A stretch of DNA of 7,284 nucleotides from Chloroflexota bacterium (GCA_012514615.1 JAAYZY010000191.1:1-7284), one strand, 5' to 3'; positions 1 through 6,488 are shown, counted from the stretch's first letter. Program-made: numbers and translations. The notes: generated from the sequence alone by a model not told the origin.

Positions 1-102
1 ACGCAGGCCCGGCACCGCCCGAATGGCTGCGGCGATGGCCTCGATGACGGCAGGCCGCCTCCCCTCGCTGAAGTTGGGTACACACTCCACAACACGCGCC
101 AT
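1..102 (-). CDS. ftcD: Glutamate formimidoyltransferase, N-terminal fragment (gene runs off the left edge)
   Basis: Only the first 34 codons are in the window. The protein opens with MARVVECVPNFSEGRR, and VECVPNFSEGR is the signature start of the formiminotransferase N-terminal subdomain. The family transfers the formimino group of N-formimino-L-glutamate to tetrahydrofolate, the last step of one histidine degradation route, in the cytoplasm. The ATG at 102 is preceded by GAGGGAGA, which overlaps the stop codon of the upstream DUF523 gene. The intergenic gap is only 10 nt, so translation is probably coupled to that gene and transcription comes from the same operon. Whether a cyclodeaminase domain is fused at the C-terminus cannot be seen. 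The identification rests on a short but very distinctive motif. Confidence 0.85.
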   Translation of the reverse strand, partial: MARVVECVPNFSEGRRPAVIEAIAAAIRAVPGLR

Positions 103-112
103 AGCTTCTCCC

Positions 113-640
113 TCACTGCTCGCCCAGCACCTGGGCGAGCTCGTCTTCCGACGCCACCTGCAAGCCAGAGGCCCGCAGCAGCCAAGCGGTGATCCCCTGC
201 CCGGCGATCCGCTGGCCTTGAAAGGCGCCGTCGTAGACCCACCGGCTGCCGCAAGAAGGGCTGCCCTGCTTGAGCACCGCCGCCCGCGCCCCCAGCCGAT
301 GGGCCTGGGCCAGCGCCAGCCGCGCCCCGGCCAGGTATTCGGGGGTGACATCTCGCCCTTGGACGCTGCGCACAGCGGCCTTCCCGGCCCACACCTCCGC
401 AGCCGTCCCGCCCTGGATCTCGGCCGGGGGGCGTGGCGTGGGCAGGCCGCCGGCGACCTCCGGGCAGATGGGCGCCAGGCGGCCATGCGCCGCCCAGGGC
501 AGCAGGGCTGGCGTCAGGCAGTGACCGCCGTCGTAGCGGCAGGGCAACCCCAGCAAGCAGGCGCTCACCAGCACCGGCGCCCCAGCGCCGCCTGTGGCAG
601 CGGCTCCCGCACCCTGCGTGGCTCTTTCGCGTCTGGCCAT
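113..640 (-). CDS. DUF523 / TudS-family Fe-S protein (thiouracil desulfidase-like)
   Basis: This 175-residue protein is about the usual size of a stand-alone DUF523 domain, after a roughly 20-residue Ala/Gly-rich N-terminal extension. Three family blocks are visible: SACLLGLPCRYDGG at residues 26-39, PICPEVAGGLPTPR at 57-70, and LKQGSPSCG at 123-131. Cys28, Cys59 and Cys130 fall where TudS-type proteins use three cysteines to hold a [4Fe-4S] cluster whose free iron can take sulfur from a thio-heterocycle; Cys34 is a further conserved-looking cysteine. Characterised members desulfurise 2-thiouracil, but many DUF523 proteins have no known substrate, so the reaction here is inferred. The ATG at 640 is chosen because GGGAGAGG stands just upstream; the same frame stays open further upstream only as a shadow inside the permease gene. 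It lies 35 nt after the permease and 10 nt before ftcD, so it is the middle gene of the operon. No DUF1722 fusion is present. Confidence 0.88.
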   Translation of the reverse strand: MARRERATQGAGAAATGGAGAPVLVSACLLGLPCRYDGGHCLTPALLPWAAHGRLAPICPEVAGGLPTPRPPAEIQGGTAAEVWAGKAAVRSVQGRDVTPEYLAGARLALAQAHRLGARAAVLKQGSPSCGSRWVYDGAFQGQRIAGQGITAWLLRASGLQVASEDELAQVLGEQ

Positions 641-675
641 ATTCGCCTCTCCCTTCCTCACCACGGGGCTGCCCC

Positions 676-2523
676 TCACCAAGGGAAGAGCAGCGGCAGC
701 GCCAGCAGCGTAGCGGCCATGAGCACCGCCTGCAGCGAAAGGCCCACCTTCAGGTAGTCGCTGAAACGGTAGCCGCCCGGGCCCAGCACCAGGGTGTTGG
801 AAGGGGTGGCGATGGGCGTGCCGAAGGAGGTGGAAGCGGCCACTGCCACCGCCATCAGGAGCCCCTGGGGGGCCACGCCCATCCCTCGCGCCACCTCCAC
901 GGCGATGGGCGCCAGCAGCACCGTGGTAGCCGTGTTGGAGATGAACTGCCCCAAGAAGGCGGTCAAGGCGAAGAGCCCGGCCATCACGGCCAAGGGGCTC
1001 AGCGCGCCCAGCATGCCCACCAGGCCGTCGGCCATGAAGGTGACGCCCCCGGTCTTCTGCAGGGCTGTGGCCGTAGGGAGCATGGCCGCCACCAGCACGA
1101 GGGTGCTCCAGTTGATGGAGCGGTAGGCTTCCTCCATGCTTACGCAGCGGGTCAGCACCATGGCCACGGCGGCTACCAGCACGGCGATGGCTGGCGCGAG
1201 CGTCTCGGTGATCATGAGCGCCAGCATCCCCAGCATCACGGCCATGGCCAGCGGGGCGCGGCGGCCGGAGGCCTCTTCTGCCGCCACCTCCCGCGGCAGG
1301 CCCACCACCACGAAGTCCTGCCGCTCGTCTTGCAGTACGCGGATCCGTTCCCAGGTTCCTTGCACCAGCAGCGTGTCGCCGAAGCGCAGGGGGCTGGCCG
1401 CCGGGTCGCCCGCCAGCGGCTTGCCCATGCGCATGATGGCCAGCACCGTCATCTGGTAGACGTCGCGGAAGCGAGTCTCCAGCAGGGTGCGGCCCACCAA
1501 GCGGGAGCGCGGCGTCAGCAGCACCTCGGCCATGCCCACCTCTTGGGGGATGATGGCGCCGGCCGACTGCTCGCTGGGCAACAGGGCCAGCACCTCTTGC
1601 TGCGCCAGCCGGGCCACGCTCTCGGGGCTGCCCTGTACGTGCAGCAGGTCGTTGGCCCGCAGCAGGGCGTCGGGGGTGGCCATGCTGGCTGGGGCGCGCC
1701 CCAGGCCGTTCTGCCACGGCCGGATGGCCAGTACGTTGACCCCGTAGCGCGCCCGCAGGTCTGCCTCTGCCAGGCAGCGCCCGACCAGCGGCGACGAGCT
1801 CAAGATGCGCAGGCGGAAGAGGTTGCCCGGCAGGCGGTAGGCCTCGGCCAGATCGACCAGCGTCACCGAGCTGGCGCTTCGGGCCCGCGCCTCCCTGGCA
1901 GAGCCATCGCCGCGATCAGGCAGCAAGTGGCGACCGACCACCACCATGAAAGCTACGCCCACCCCCAGCACCACCAGGCCGATGGGAGTGAAGTCGAAGA
2001 AGCCGAACGGCGGCAGCCCGGCCGCGACCAACTGGTTGCTGACCACCATGTTGGGCGGCGTGCCGATAAGGGTGATCACCCCGCCGATGAGCGAGGCGTA
2101 GGCCAGAGGGAGAAGCAGCTTGGAAGGGCTGACCCGGGCTTTCCTGGCCACGCTGACCACCATCGGCAGCAGGATGGCCGTGGTCCCGGTGGAGCTCATG
2201 AAGGCTGACAGCAGCGCGGCCACGCCCATGATGGCCACCAGGAGGACGGTGGTGTTCTGGCCGGCCACCTCCTCCAGCCACGTGCCCAACGCCGCGGCCA
2301 CGCCGGTCTGTACCAGACCAGCGCCCACCACGAAGAGGCCAGCGATCATGATGACCACCGATTCGGAGAAGCCTGCAAGCGCTTCGGTGGGGGTGAGCAG
2401 CCCGCTCAGGGTTAGCGCCAGCAGGGCCAGTAGGGCCACCAGGTCCAGCCGCAGCCAGTCGCTGGCGAAGAGCGCCATGGCCACCCCCAAGATGGCAAAG
2501 ACGAGCAGCATGTCGGGCGTCAC
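676..2523 (-). CDS. SLC13/DASS-family permease with two central TrkA_C (RCK_C) domains
   Basis: This 615-residue inner-membrane protein has a hydrophobic N-terminal half (about 5-200), a soluble centre (about 205-415) and a hydrophobic C-terminal half (about 422-613), the layout of the divalent anion:Na+ symporter group with regulatory TrkA_C domains. The two halves carry matching substrate/sodium-site motifs: SSTGTT at 110-115 with IGTPPN at 153-158, and SNTATT at 529-534 with GTPIATPSN at 568-576. The first SNT motif has Ser in place of Asn. The TrkA_C-like units lie near 222-310 (SPLVGRCLAEADLRARYGVNVLAI) and 328-405, each ending in a GDTLLVQG-like strand. The GTG at 2523 is preferred to the ATG at 2511, because GGAGGAGG is 9 nt before the GTG but 21 nt before the ATG. 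Relatives move sulfate, dicarboxylates or other anions; the substrate cannot be read from sequence. It is the first gene of the leftward operon and has its own promoter. Confidence 0.92.
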   Translation of the reverse strand: MTPDMLLVFAILGVAMALFASDWLRLDLVALLALLALTLSGLLTPTEALAGFSESVVIMIAGLFVVGAGLVQTGVAAALGTWLEEVAGQNTTVLLVAIMGVAALLSAFMSSTGTTAILLPMVVSVARKARVSPSKLLLPLAYASLIGGVITLIGTPPNMVVSNQLVAAGLPPFGFFDFTPIGLVVLGVGVAFMVVVGRHLLPDRGDGSAREARARSASSVTLVDLAEAYRLPGNLFRLRILSSSPLVGRCLAEADLRARYGVNVLAIRPWQNGLGRAPASMATPDALLRANDLLHVQGSPESVARLAQQEVLALLPSEQSAGAIIPQEVGMAEVLLTPRSRLVGRTLLETRFRDVYQMTVLAIMRMGKPLAGDPAASPLRFGDTLLVQGTWERIRVLQDERQDFVVVGLPREVAAEEASGRRAPLAMAVMLGMLALMITETLAPAIAVLVAAVAMVLTRCVSMEEAYRSINWSTLVLVAAMLPTATALQKTGGVTFMADGLVGMLGALSPLAVMAGLFALTAFLGQFISNTATTVLLAPIAVEVARGMGVAPQGLLMAVAVAASTSFGTPIATPSNTLVLGPGGYRFSDYLKVGLSLQAVLMAATLLALPLLFPW

Positions 2524-2532
2524 GGGGCCAAG

Positions 2533-2540
2533 CCTCCTCC
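2533..2540 (-). promoter_or_regulatory. Ribosome binding site that fixes the GTG start of the permease
   Basis: On the minus strand the sequence GGAGGAGG is followed by 9 nt and then GTG at 2523. This is the best Shine-Dalgarno match in the left operon, and its spacing selects the GTG over the in-frame ATG four codons later. Confidence 0.8.
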
Positions 2541-2560
2541 ACAAGGGTTCACGCCGGCGG

Positions 2561-2589
2561 ATTATAGCCGACAGCGGGCATCGGTGCAA
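2561..2589 (-). promoter_or_regulatory. Sigma-70-type promoter of the leftward operon
   Basis: Read on the minus strand, TTGCAC (2589-2584) is followed by a 17-nt spacer and a perfect TATAAT (2566-2561). The expected start of transcription is near 2554, which leaves a leader of about 30 nt containing the GGAGGAGG site before the permease GTG at 2523. The -10 box is consensus and the -35 box is weak (only TTG matches), so an activator or an UP-like contact may contribute. The AT-rich hexamer stands out clearly from the GC-rich background. Confidence 0.75.
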
Positions 2590-2613
2590 CCGCAGCGGCA
2601 GCCCGGCCAGGCC

Positions 2614-2642
2614 TTGACCAAGCCGCCGATCTGCCGTATACT
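2614..2642 (+). promoter_or_regulatory. Sigma-70-type promoter of the rightward operon
   Basis: TTGACC (2614-2619) and TATACT (2637-2642) each differ from consensus at one position and are separated by exactly 17 nt. Transcription should start near 2649, giving a leader of about 33 nt before the ATG at 2682. The -35 box directly follows a small GGCCaGGCC inverted repeat at 2605-2613. It is back-to-back with the leftward promoter, with 24 bp between the two -35 boxes, so the two promoters do not overlap but could share a regulator. Confidence 0.8.
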
Positions 2643-2668
2643 GCCCGGTGAACGGCGCCCACGTCGTA

Positions 2669-2678
2669 GGGGAGGGGG
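2669..2678 (+). promoter_or_regulatory. Ribosome binding site of the VOC-like gene
   Basis: The purine run GGGGAGGGGG ends 3 nt before the ATG at 2682. It supports this ATG and rules out the need for an upstream start, which would lie inside the promoter. Confidence 0.65.
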
Positions 2679-2681
2679 CCC

Positions 2682-4118
2682 ATGACCCTGGCAACGGACC
2701 GCTTCGCGTGGCGGCAGCACCTCGAGGCAGCGGCTTGGCTCGCGGCCTCGGTGGAGCAGTTGCTGGAGGGCGCGCCGCCAGGGCGCGCCTTGGCGCAGGA
2801 GCTGCTGGCCCGCACCAATACCCGCCTGTGCGACTGGCTAGACCACCTGGTGCTGGCCGATGACGAGGCCTTGCGGGCCCGCTTGGCCGTCCTGGGGTTC
2901 CAGCCCGAGCGGGCGCCCTGCCCGCCCACCGACGCGGTCTACGTCCACTCGGGCGCCGCCTTCCCCCGGCTGGTGCTGCGCCGGACTGCGACCGCCGCGC
3001 CCGGCGCGCCGCTGGCCCTGGCCTTAGGGGTGGGCGACCTGCACGCGTTCCTCATGGCCCAGGGCGTCCACACGCCCACGGAGGGTTCGCCCCTGGGCCC
3101 CTATCGCCAGGCGGGCCTGTGGCCGGCCGGCAGGCCGACCCTGTGGGCGGTGCAGCGTCAGGGCTACGGTGGTTTCCTGCCCAGCCACACGCCGCCAGAC
3201 GCCCCAGCGCGCTTGCTGCGGGCCCGAGAGCGCTGGGCCACCCGGCAGCGCCGCTTCGCCGATCCTCGCCAGGGCCTGGAGCAGACCATCGCCCTGGCCC
3301 GAGCCATGGTGCGTGAGCTCGACGCAGATGTGGCCGCCTGGACCGTGCTGGCCGGCGAGCGAGCTTACTGGCAGGGGCGCAACCGCGCCGCCCAGGCCCA
3401 GGGAACGCGCCAAGCCGCCTTGGGCCTGGGCTGGGCCAACCACGACCACCACACCTTCCGCAGCTCTCGGGCGGCCTTCCCCCTGCTCATCGAGCTGTTC
3501 CAGACGCTGGGCTTTGCCCTGCGAGAGCGGTTCTATGCTGGGGCGGAGGCTGGCTGGGGCGCGCAGCTCATGGAGCAGCCGTCCTGCCGCCTGACCCTCT
3601 TCTTGGATGTGGACTTGACGCCCGATGAAACGGATCCGGACTTCGCGCAGGAGCCGCTGCCGCTCGGCCACAGCCTGGGGACGGTGGGGCTCTGGTGCGC
3701 CCTGCACGGCGAGTCGATCTTGGAGGCGGGCATGCACCACCTGGCCTGCCGCGTGGACTTCGAAGCGGCCGTTGCTGGGCTGGCCGATTGGGGGGTGAGC
3801 ACTATGCCGCCCTTCAGCAACTGGCCGTTCTTGCGTCAGGCCTTCACCGTGGGCGAGCGTTGGGCTGTGGCTCCGGCGCGGCTGGAGCGCCTTGTCGCCG
3901 CCGGCCAGCTAGCGGCAGCCCAGGCCCAGCGCCTGGCCGTCGAGGGCGCCGTGGGCAGCCACCTGGAGCTGATCCAGCGCGCCGACGGTTACAGGGGCTT
4001 CAACCAAGCCGCGGTGAACGAGATCATCCGTCGCACGGACCCCCCCCCGGGCCTGACGCCAGGGCGCCCTGCGCTGCACCTACCCTACCCGCCGGAGGCC
4101 CCGAAGAAGCGCCTGTGA
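2682..4118 (+). CDS. Uncharacterised protein with tandem VOC-like (DUF1338-like) halves
   Basis: I do not recognise this 478-residue protein as a named enzyme. It has no signal peptide or membrane segment and is probably cytoplasmic. Residues about 51-165 look like one vicinal-oxygen-chelate module: DHLVL at 54-58 leads a strand-helix ending in LGF, and LALGVGDLHAFLMAQGV at 113-129 opens a second repeat. Residues about 250-380 repeat the pattern: NHDHHTFR at 253-260 followed by a helix ending in LGF, then MHHLACRV at 351-358 followed by a helix and GV. His256/His257, His352/His353 and an acidic residue such as Glu298 are possible metal ligands. The NHDHHTFR block resembles the metal-binding stretch of DUF1338 dioxygenase/decarboxylases such as HglS, but full family membership is not shown. 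The C-terminus contains a conserved-looking GYRGFNQAAVNEIIRR. The gene opens the rightward operon, with its own promoter and strong Shine-Dalgarno, and its stop overlaps the MFS start, which suggests a linked metabolite or exported product. Confidence 0.9.
   Translation: MTLATDRFAWRQHLEAAAWLAASVEQLLEGAPPGRALAQELLARTNTRLCDWLDHLVLADDEALRARLAVLGFQPERAPCPPTDAVYVHSGAAFPRLVLRRTATAAPGAPLALALGVGDLHAFLMAQGVHTPTEGSPLGPYRQAGLWPAGRPTLWAVQRQGYGGFLPSHTPPDAPARLLRARERWATRQRRFADPRQGLEQTIALARAMVRELDADVAAWTVLAGERAYWQGRNRAAQAQGTRQAALGLGWANHDHHTFRSSRAAFPLLIELFQTLGFALRERFYAGAEAGWGAQLMEQPSCRLTLFLDVDLTPDETDPDFAQEPLPLGHSLGTVGLWCALHGESILEAGMHHLACRVDFEAAVAGLADWGVSTMPPFSNWPFLRQAFTVGERWAVAPARLERLVAAGQLAAAQAQRLAVEGAVGSHLELIQRADGYRGFNQAAVNEIIRRTDPPPGLTPGRPALHLPYPPEAPKKRL
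4040..4048 (+). repeat. Nine-cytosine homopolymer near the 3' end of the VOC-like gene
   Basis: A run of nine C residues encodes the Pro-Pro-Pro of RTDPPPGL at residues 452-459 of the VOC-like protein. It is the most notable homopolymer I noticed in the window. One added C (or a -1 ribosomal slip) enters the frame of the downstream MFS gene, which is open from 3695 to its stop at 5455. One lost C leads at once to TGA at 4054-4056. Confidence 0.85.
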
Positions 4119-5455
4119 AGCGACTGTGGTCGAAGGCCCGCCAACCGTCTGCGTTCTCCACACCGCTGTGGTTCTTCGCCCTGGCTCCCCACAAGCTGGC
4201 GCTGGGGCTCACGGCCACGCTGCTGCCGCTCTTCGTGGTACAGGTGGTGGGCGGCACCGTGGCCAACGTGGGCCAGGTGAGCGCCGTCACCGCCCTGGCC
4301 AGCGTGCCGGGCTACGCCTTGTGGGGCAATCTGTCGGACCGCCTGGGCCGGCGCAGGCCGTTTCTGTTCCTGGGCTTCACGGCTTACGCGGCGGCGCGCT
4401 TCCTCTTCGGTCTGGGGCAGAACGTGCCGCAGGTGCTGTGGCTGGCCATGCTGGAAGGGCTGCTGGGCGCGGCCGTGGCCCCGGTGGCTTCGGCCTTGGT
4501 GCTGGACCATACGCCGGAAGAGCAGTGGCCGGAGGCCATCGCTCGCTACAACCAGATCGGCGGTTGGAGCCTGGTGTTGGGCTCGCTGCTGGGCACGGCC
4601 TGGCTGGCGCTGCTGACCGGCCCCTGGGGGCAAGAGGCAGCCATGCGTGGTCTCTTCTTCTTTGCGGGCGCTGTGGCCACGCTGAGCCTGCTGCTGACCA
4701 CCCTCTGGCTGCGGGAGCCCCAGGCAGTGCGCTCCCGGCGGCCGTTTGACCGGCGTTTCATCGGGCGGCTGACCGTGTCTGTGGTGGAGCGCGCCCTGTT
4801 TCACCCGCACCGGCAGGTCCTCCACATCCTCCGCCCGGGGGTTCTGGGCCAGATTCGGAGCCACCTGTTCAGCGACCTGGGCCGCTACTACGCGTGTTCG
4901 TTCTTGCAGTTCTTTGCCATCAACACTGGGTTTGTCACCTTCCCCAACTTCCTCACCGACGGCCTGGGGGCCACCAGCGCACAAGCGTTCCTGGTGGGGA
5001 TGGTGAAGAACACCATGGACGCCGCGTTCTACCGCCCCATGGGGCGTCGGGTGCGGCAGCAGGGCGGGTTCAAGCTGTTGGCGCAGGCCACCACCGCCCG
5101 CATCGGCATCATGGCAGCCTTTGCCTTGCTGGCCATCACCCAGCCCCGGCCCATCGGCTTGGCGCTGGCCGGCGGCATCCATGCCTTCACCGGGGCCACG
5201 TGGGCGGCCATCGCCGTCTCTGGCACCGCGGCGGCCGCCACCCTCTCGCCCAAGGGGTTGGGGGGCCGCTCGCTGGGGCTGTACAACGCCTTCCTAGGGG
5301 CTTCCGGCATCCTGGGCAGCCTGGTCAGCGGCTACCTGGCCCGCACCTACGGCTACGTGGCCAGCTTCGGCACGGCGGCAGCGCTGATGACCCTGAGCGC
5401 GGTCTGGCTCTGGCACATCCAGGCCCGTGCGCCGGCGCGGCACCCCGAGGGCTGA
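4115..5455 (+). CDS. Major facilitator superfamily (MFS) transporter
   Basis: This 446-residue protein has about twelve hydrophobic segments in two groups of six (about 18-200 and 257-435), separated by a basic cytoplasmic loop (about 200-256, containing RSRRPFDRRF). The MFS signature between TM2 and TM3 is clear: GNLSDRLGRRRPF at 71-83. A degenerate counterpart, YRPMGRRVRQQGG at 306-318, lies between TM8 and TM9. The family uses proton or ion gradients to move small molecules across the inner membrane; the substrate is unknown, and a drug/sugar-efflux-like role is only a guess. The start is taken as GTG at 4115, overlapping the previous TGA by 4 nt (GTGA). A GGAGG lies 16 nt upstream, rather far, so expression probably depends on translational coupling. 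The frame is open upstream to 3695, but that stretch is a shadow of the VOC-like gene. The DHH gene follows after 21 nt. Confidence 0.92.
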   Translation: MKRLWSKARQPSAFSTPLWFFALAPHKLALGLTATLLPLFVVQVVGGTVANVGQVSAVTALASVPGYALWGNLSDRLGRRRPFLFLGFTAYAAARFLFGLGQNVPQVLWLAMLEGLLGAAVAPVASALVLDHTPEEQWPEAIARYNQIGGWSLVLGSLLGTAWLALLTGPWGQEAAMRGLFFFAGAVATLSLLLTTLWLREPQAVRSRRPFDRRFIGRLTVSVVERALFHPHRQVLHILRPGVLGQIRSHLFSDLGRYYACSFLQFFAINTGFVTFPNFLTDGLGATSAQAFLVGMVKNTMDAAFYRPMGRRVRQQGGFKLLAQATTARIGIMAAFALLAITQPRPIGLALAGGIHAFTGATWAAIAVSGTAAAATLSPKGLGGRSLGLYNAFLGASGILGSLVSGYLARTYGYVASFGTAAALMTLSAVWLWHIQARAPARHPEG

Positions 5456-5465
5456 GCCGAGTCGG

Positions 5466-5473
5466 AAGGAGGG
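5466..5473 (+). promoter_or_regulatory. Ribosome binding site of the DHH phosphoesterase gene
   Basis: AAGGAGGG is close to the ideal Shine-Dalgarno sequence and ends 3 nt before the ATG at 5477, in the 21-nt gap after the MFS stop codon. It suggests that this gene is translated efficiently on its own. Confidence 0.7.
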
Positions 5474-5476
5474 AGC

Positions 5477-6484
5477 ATGAACGAGAACCTGGCAAGGTTG
5501 GAGGAGACGCTGGCCGGGGTGGAGCGCCTGCTGATTGTGCCCCACAACGATCCGGATCCGGATGCCATGGCCAGCGCCCTGGCGCTGCAATACCTGGCGG
5601 CCCAGCGTTGGGGCATCACGGCGACCATCGCCTACCGCGGCATCGTGGGCCGGGCCGAGAACAAGGCCCTGGTGCGCTATCTCGGCTGCCCGCTGCGCCG
5701 CCTGACCCGCGCCGCTCTCCACGGCAACGACCCCATCGCCCTGGTGGATACGCAGCCAGGCGCCGGCAACCACCCCTTGCTGCCAGACCGCCCGCCGCTC
5801 ATCGTCGTGGACCACCACATCCGTCAGCAGGCGGCAGACTGCGCCCATCTCTGCGACGTACGGCCGGGGTTGGGTGCCACCTCCACCATCATGGCGGAGT
5901 ACCTGCGCGCGGCTGGCCTGGAGCCGCCGCCGAGCTTGGCCACGGCGCTGTTCTACGGCATCAAGACCGACACCATGGGGCTGTACCGAGGCGCCAGCGC
6001 CGCCGACGCCGAAGCCTACTTCTCCCTGCAGCCGCTCATCGACGTGGAAGCCTTGGTGGAGATCGAACACGCGCAGGTGCCGCTGGACTACTTCCAGCGG
6101 CTGGCCGCCGCGTTGGAGTCGGCGCGCATCTACGACAGCGCCGTGATCGCCTACGTGGGCCTCATGCACCGGCCCGACCTGGCCGCGGAGATCGCCGACC
6201 TCTTGCTGCGCCTGGAGGGAACGGTCTGGGTGGTCTGCCTGGGCGCCTATCGGTACCAGATGGTGGCGACCGTGCGCACGCGCCACAGCAAGGGTGGCGC
6301 AGAGGGGTTGGCGCAGGCGGTGGTGGCCGGAGAGGGCTCGGCTGGGGGCCACGGCATGGTGGCTGGCGGGCAGATCCCCTTGGCTGGGCGGGACCCGCAG
6401 GCGTTTGCCGAGACGCTGACGCTGCGGGCCCTGGGCTACCTGCACGGCGCCAAGGCCCCCAGCGGCAGGCCGCTCTTGGGGTAG
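5477..6484 (+). CDS. DHH/DHHA1-family phosphoesterase (NrnA-like)
   Basis: This 335-residue cytoplasmic protein has the normal length of the NrnA (oligoribonuclease / pAp phosphatase) group. The DHH domain fills roughly residues 1-190 and shows the metal-binding motifs in order: HNDPDPDA at 23-30, VDTQPG at 90-95, VDHH at 111-114 and GIKTDT at 161-166, with GATSTIMAEYL at 133-143. The C-terminal DHHA1 domain ends in GGHGMVAGG at 290-298, the substrate-binding glycine loop. The first motif reads PDPDA where many NrnA proteins have PDGDA, and the glycine loop is GGHGMVAGG where the classic form is GGGGHxxAAG, so this is a divergent subgroup and substrate choice (nanoRNA, pAp, cyclic dinucleotide product) is uncertain. 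All expected metal ligands appear to be present. It is the last gene of the rightward operon. Its link to the VOC-like and MFS genes may be positional only. Confidence 0.9.
   Translation: MNENLARLEETLAGVERLLIVPHNDPDPDAMASALALQYLAAQRWGITATIAYRGIVGRAENKALVRYLGCPLRRLTRAALHGNDPIALVDTQPGAGNHPLLPDRPPLIVVDHHIRQQAADCAHLCDVRPGLGATSTIMAEYLRAAGLEPPPSLATALFYGIKTDTMGLYRGASAADAEAYFSLQPLIDVEALVEIEHAQVPLDYFQRLAAALESARIYDSAVIAYVGLMHRPDLAAEIADLLLRLEGTVWVVCLGAYRYQMVATVRTRHSKGGAEGLAQAVVAGEGSAGGHGMVAGGQIPLAGRDPQAFAETLTLRALGYLHGAKAPSGRPLLG
6457..6481. other. GC-rich hairpin at the convergent gene junction (terminator candidate)
   Basis: CCCC (6457-6460) and AGCGGC (6461-6466) pair with GCCGCT (6469-6474) and GGGG (6478-6481), leaving a CTT bulge on one side. 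The structure lies in the last codons of the DHH gene, directly before its TAG, and on the other strand it lies just past the glycosyltransferase stop. It could slow polymerase arriving from either side. There is no U tract, so it is not a standard intrinsic terminator, and coding constraint or chance in GC-rich DNA is a real alternative. Confidence 0.35.
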
Positions 6485-6488
6485 CGGC

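Noticed and set aside
641..1717. Upstream extension of the DUF523 frame to give a 534-residue protein
   Set aside because: The added 359 residues lie entirely within the permease gene in another frame and are Arg/Gly/Ala-rich without domains; the start at 640 has a good ribosome binding site.
433..2208. A 591-codon open frame on the plus strand across the DUF523 and permease genes
   Set aside because: It is antisense to two clear gene families, has no recognisable domain, and its His/Gln/Gly/Arg-rich composition is typical of a shadow frame in GC-rich DNA.
2524..2694. Extension of the permease N-terminus to an ATG at 2694
   Set aside because: It would run through both promoters and overlap the start of the opposite gene; the extra 57 residues are not membrane-like, and the GTG at 2523 has an ideal Shine-Dalgarno.
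2549..2929. A 126-codon minus-strand frame over the divergent promoter and the start of the VOC-like gene
   Set aside because: It is antisense to a supported gene, covers two promoters and shows no domain.
3695..4114. Open frame upstream of the MFS GTG start, suggesting a longer MFS protein
   Set aside because: It overlaps the VOC-like gene for 420 nt and lacks transporter-like sequence; it is kept only as the possible frameshift path noted in the findings.
4085..5182. A 365-codon minus-strand frame antisense to the MFS gene
   Set aside because: Its Gln/His/Gly/Arg-rich composition and exact antisense position to membrane-protein codons mark it as a shadow.
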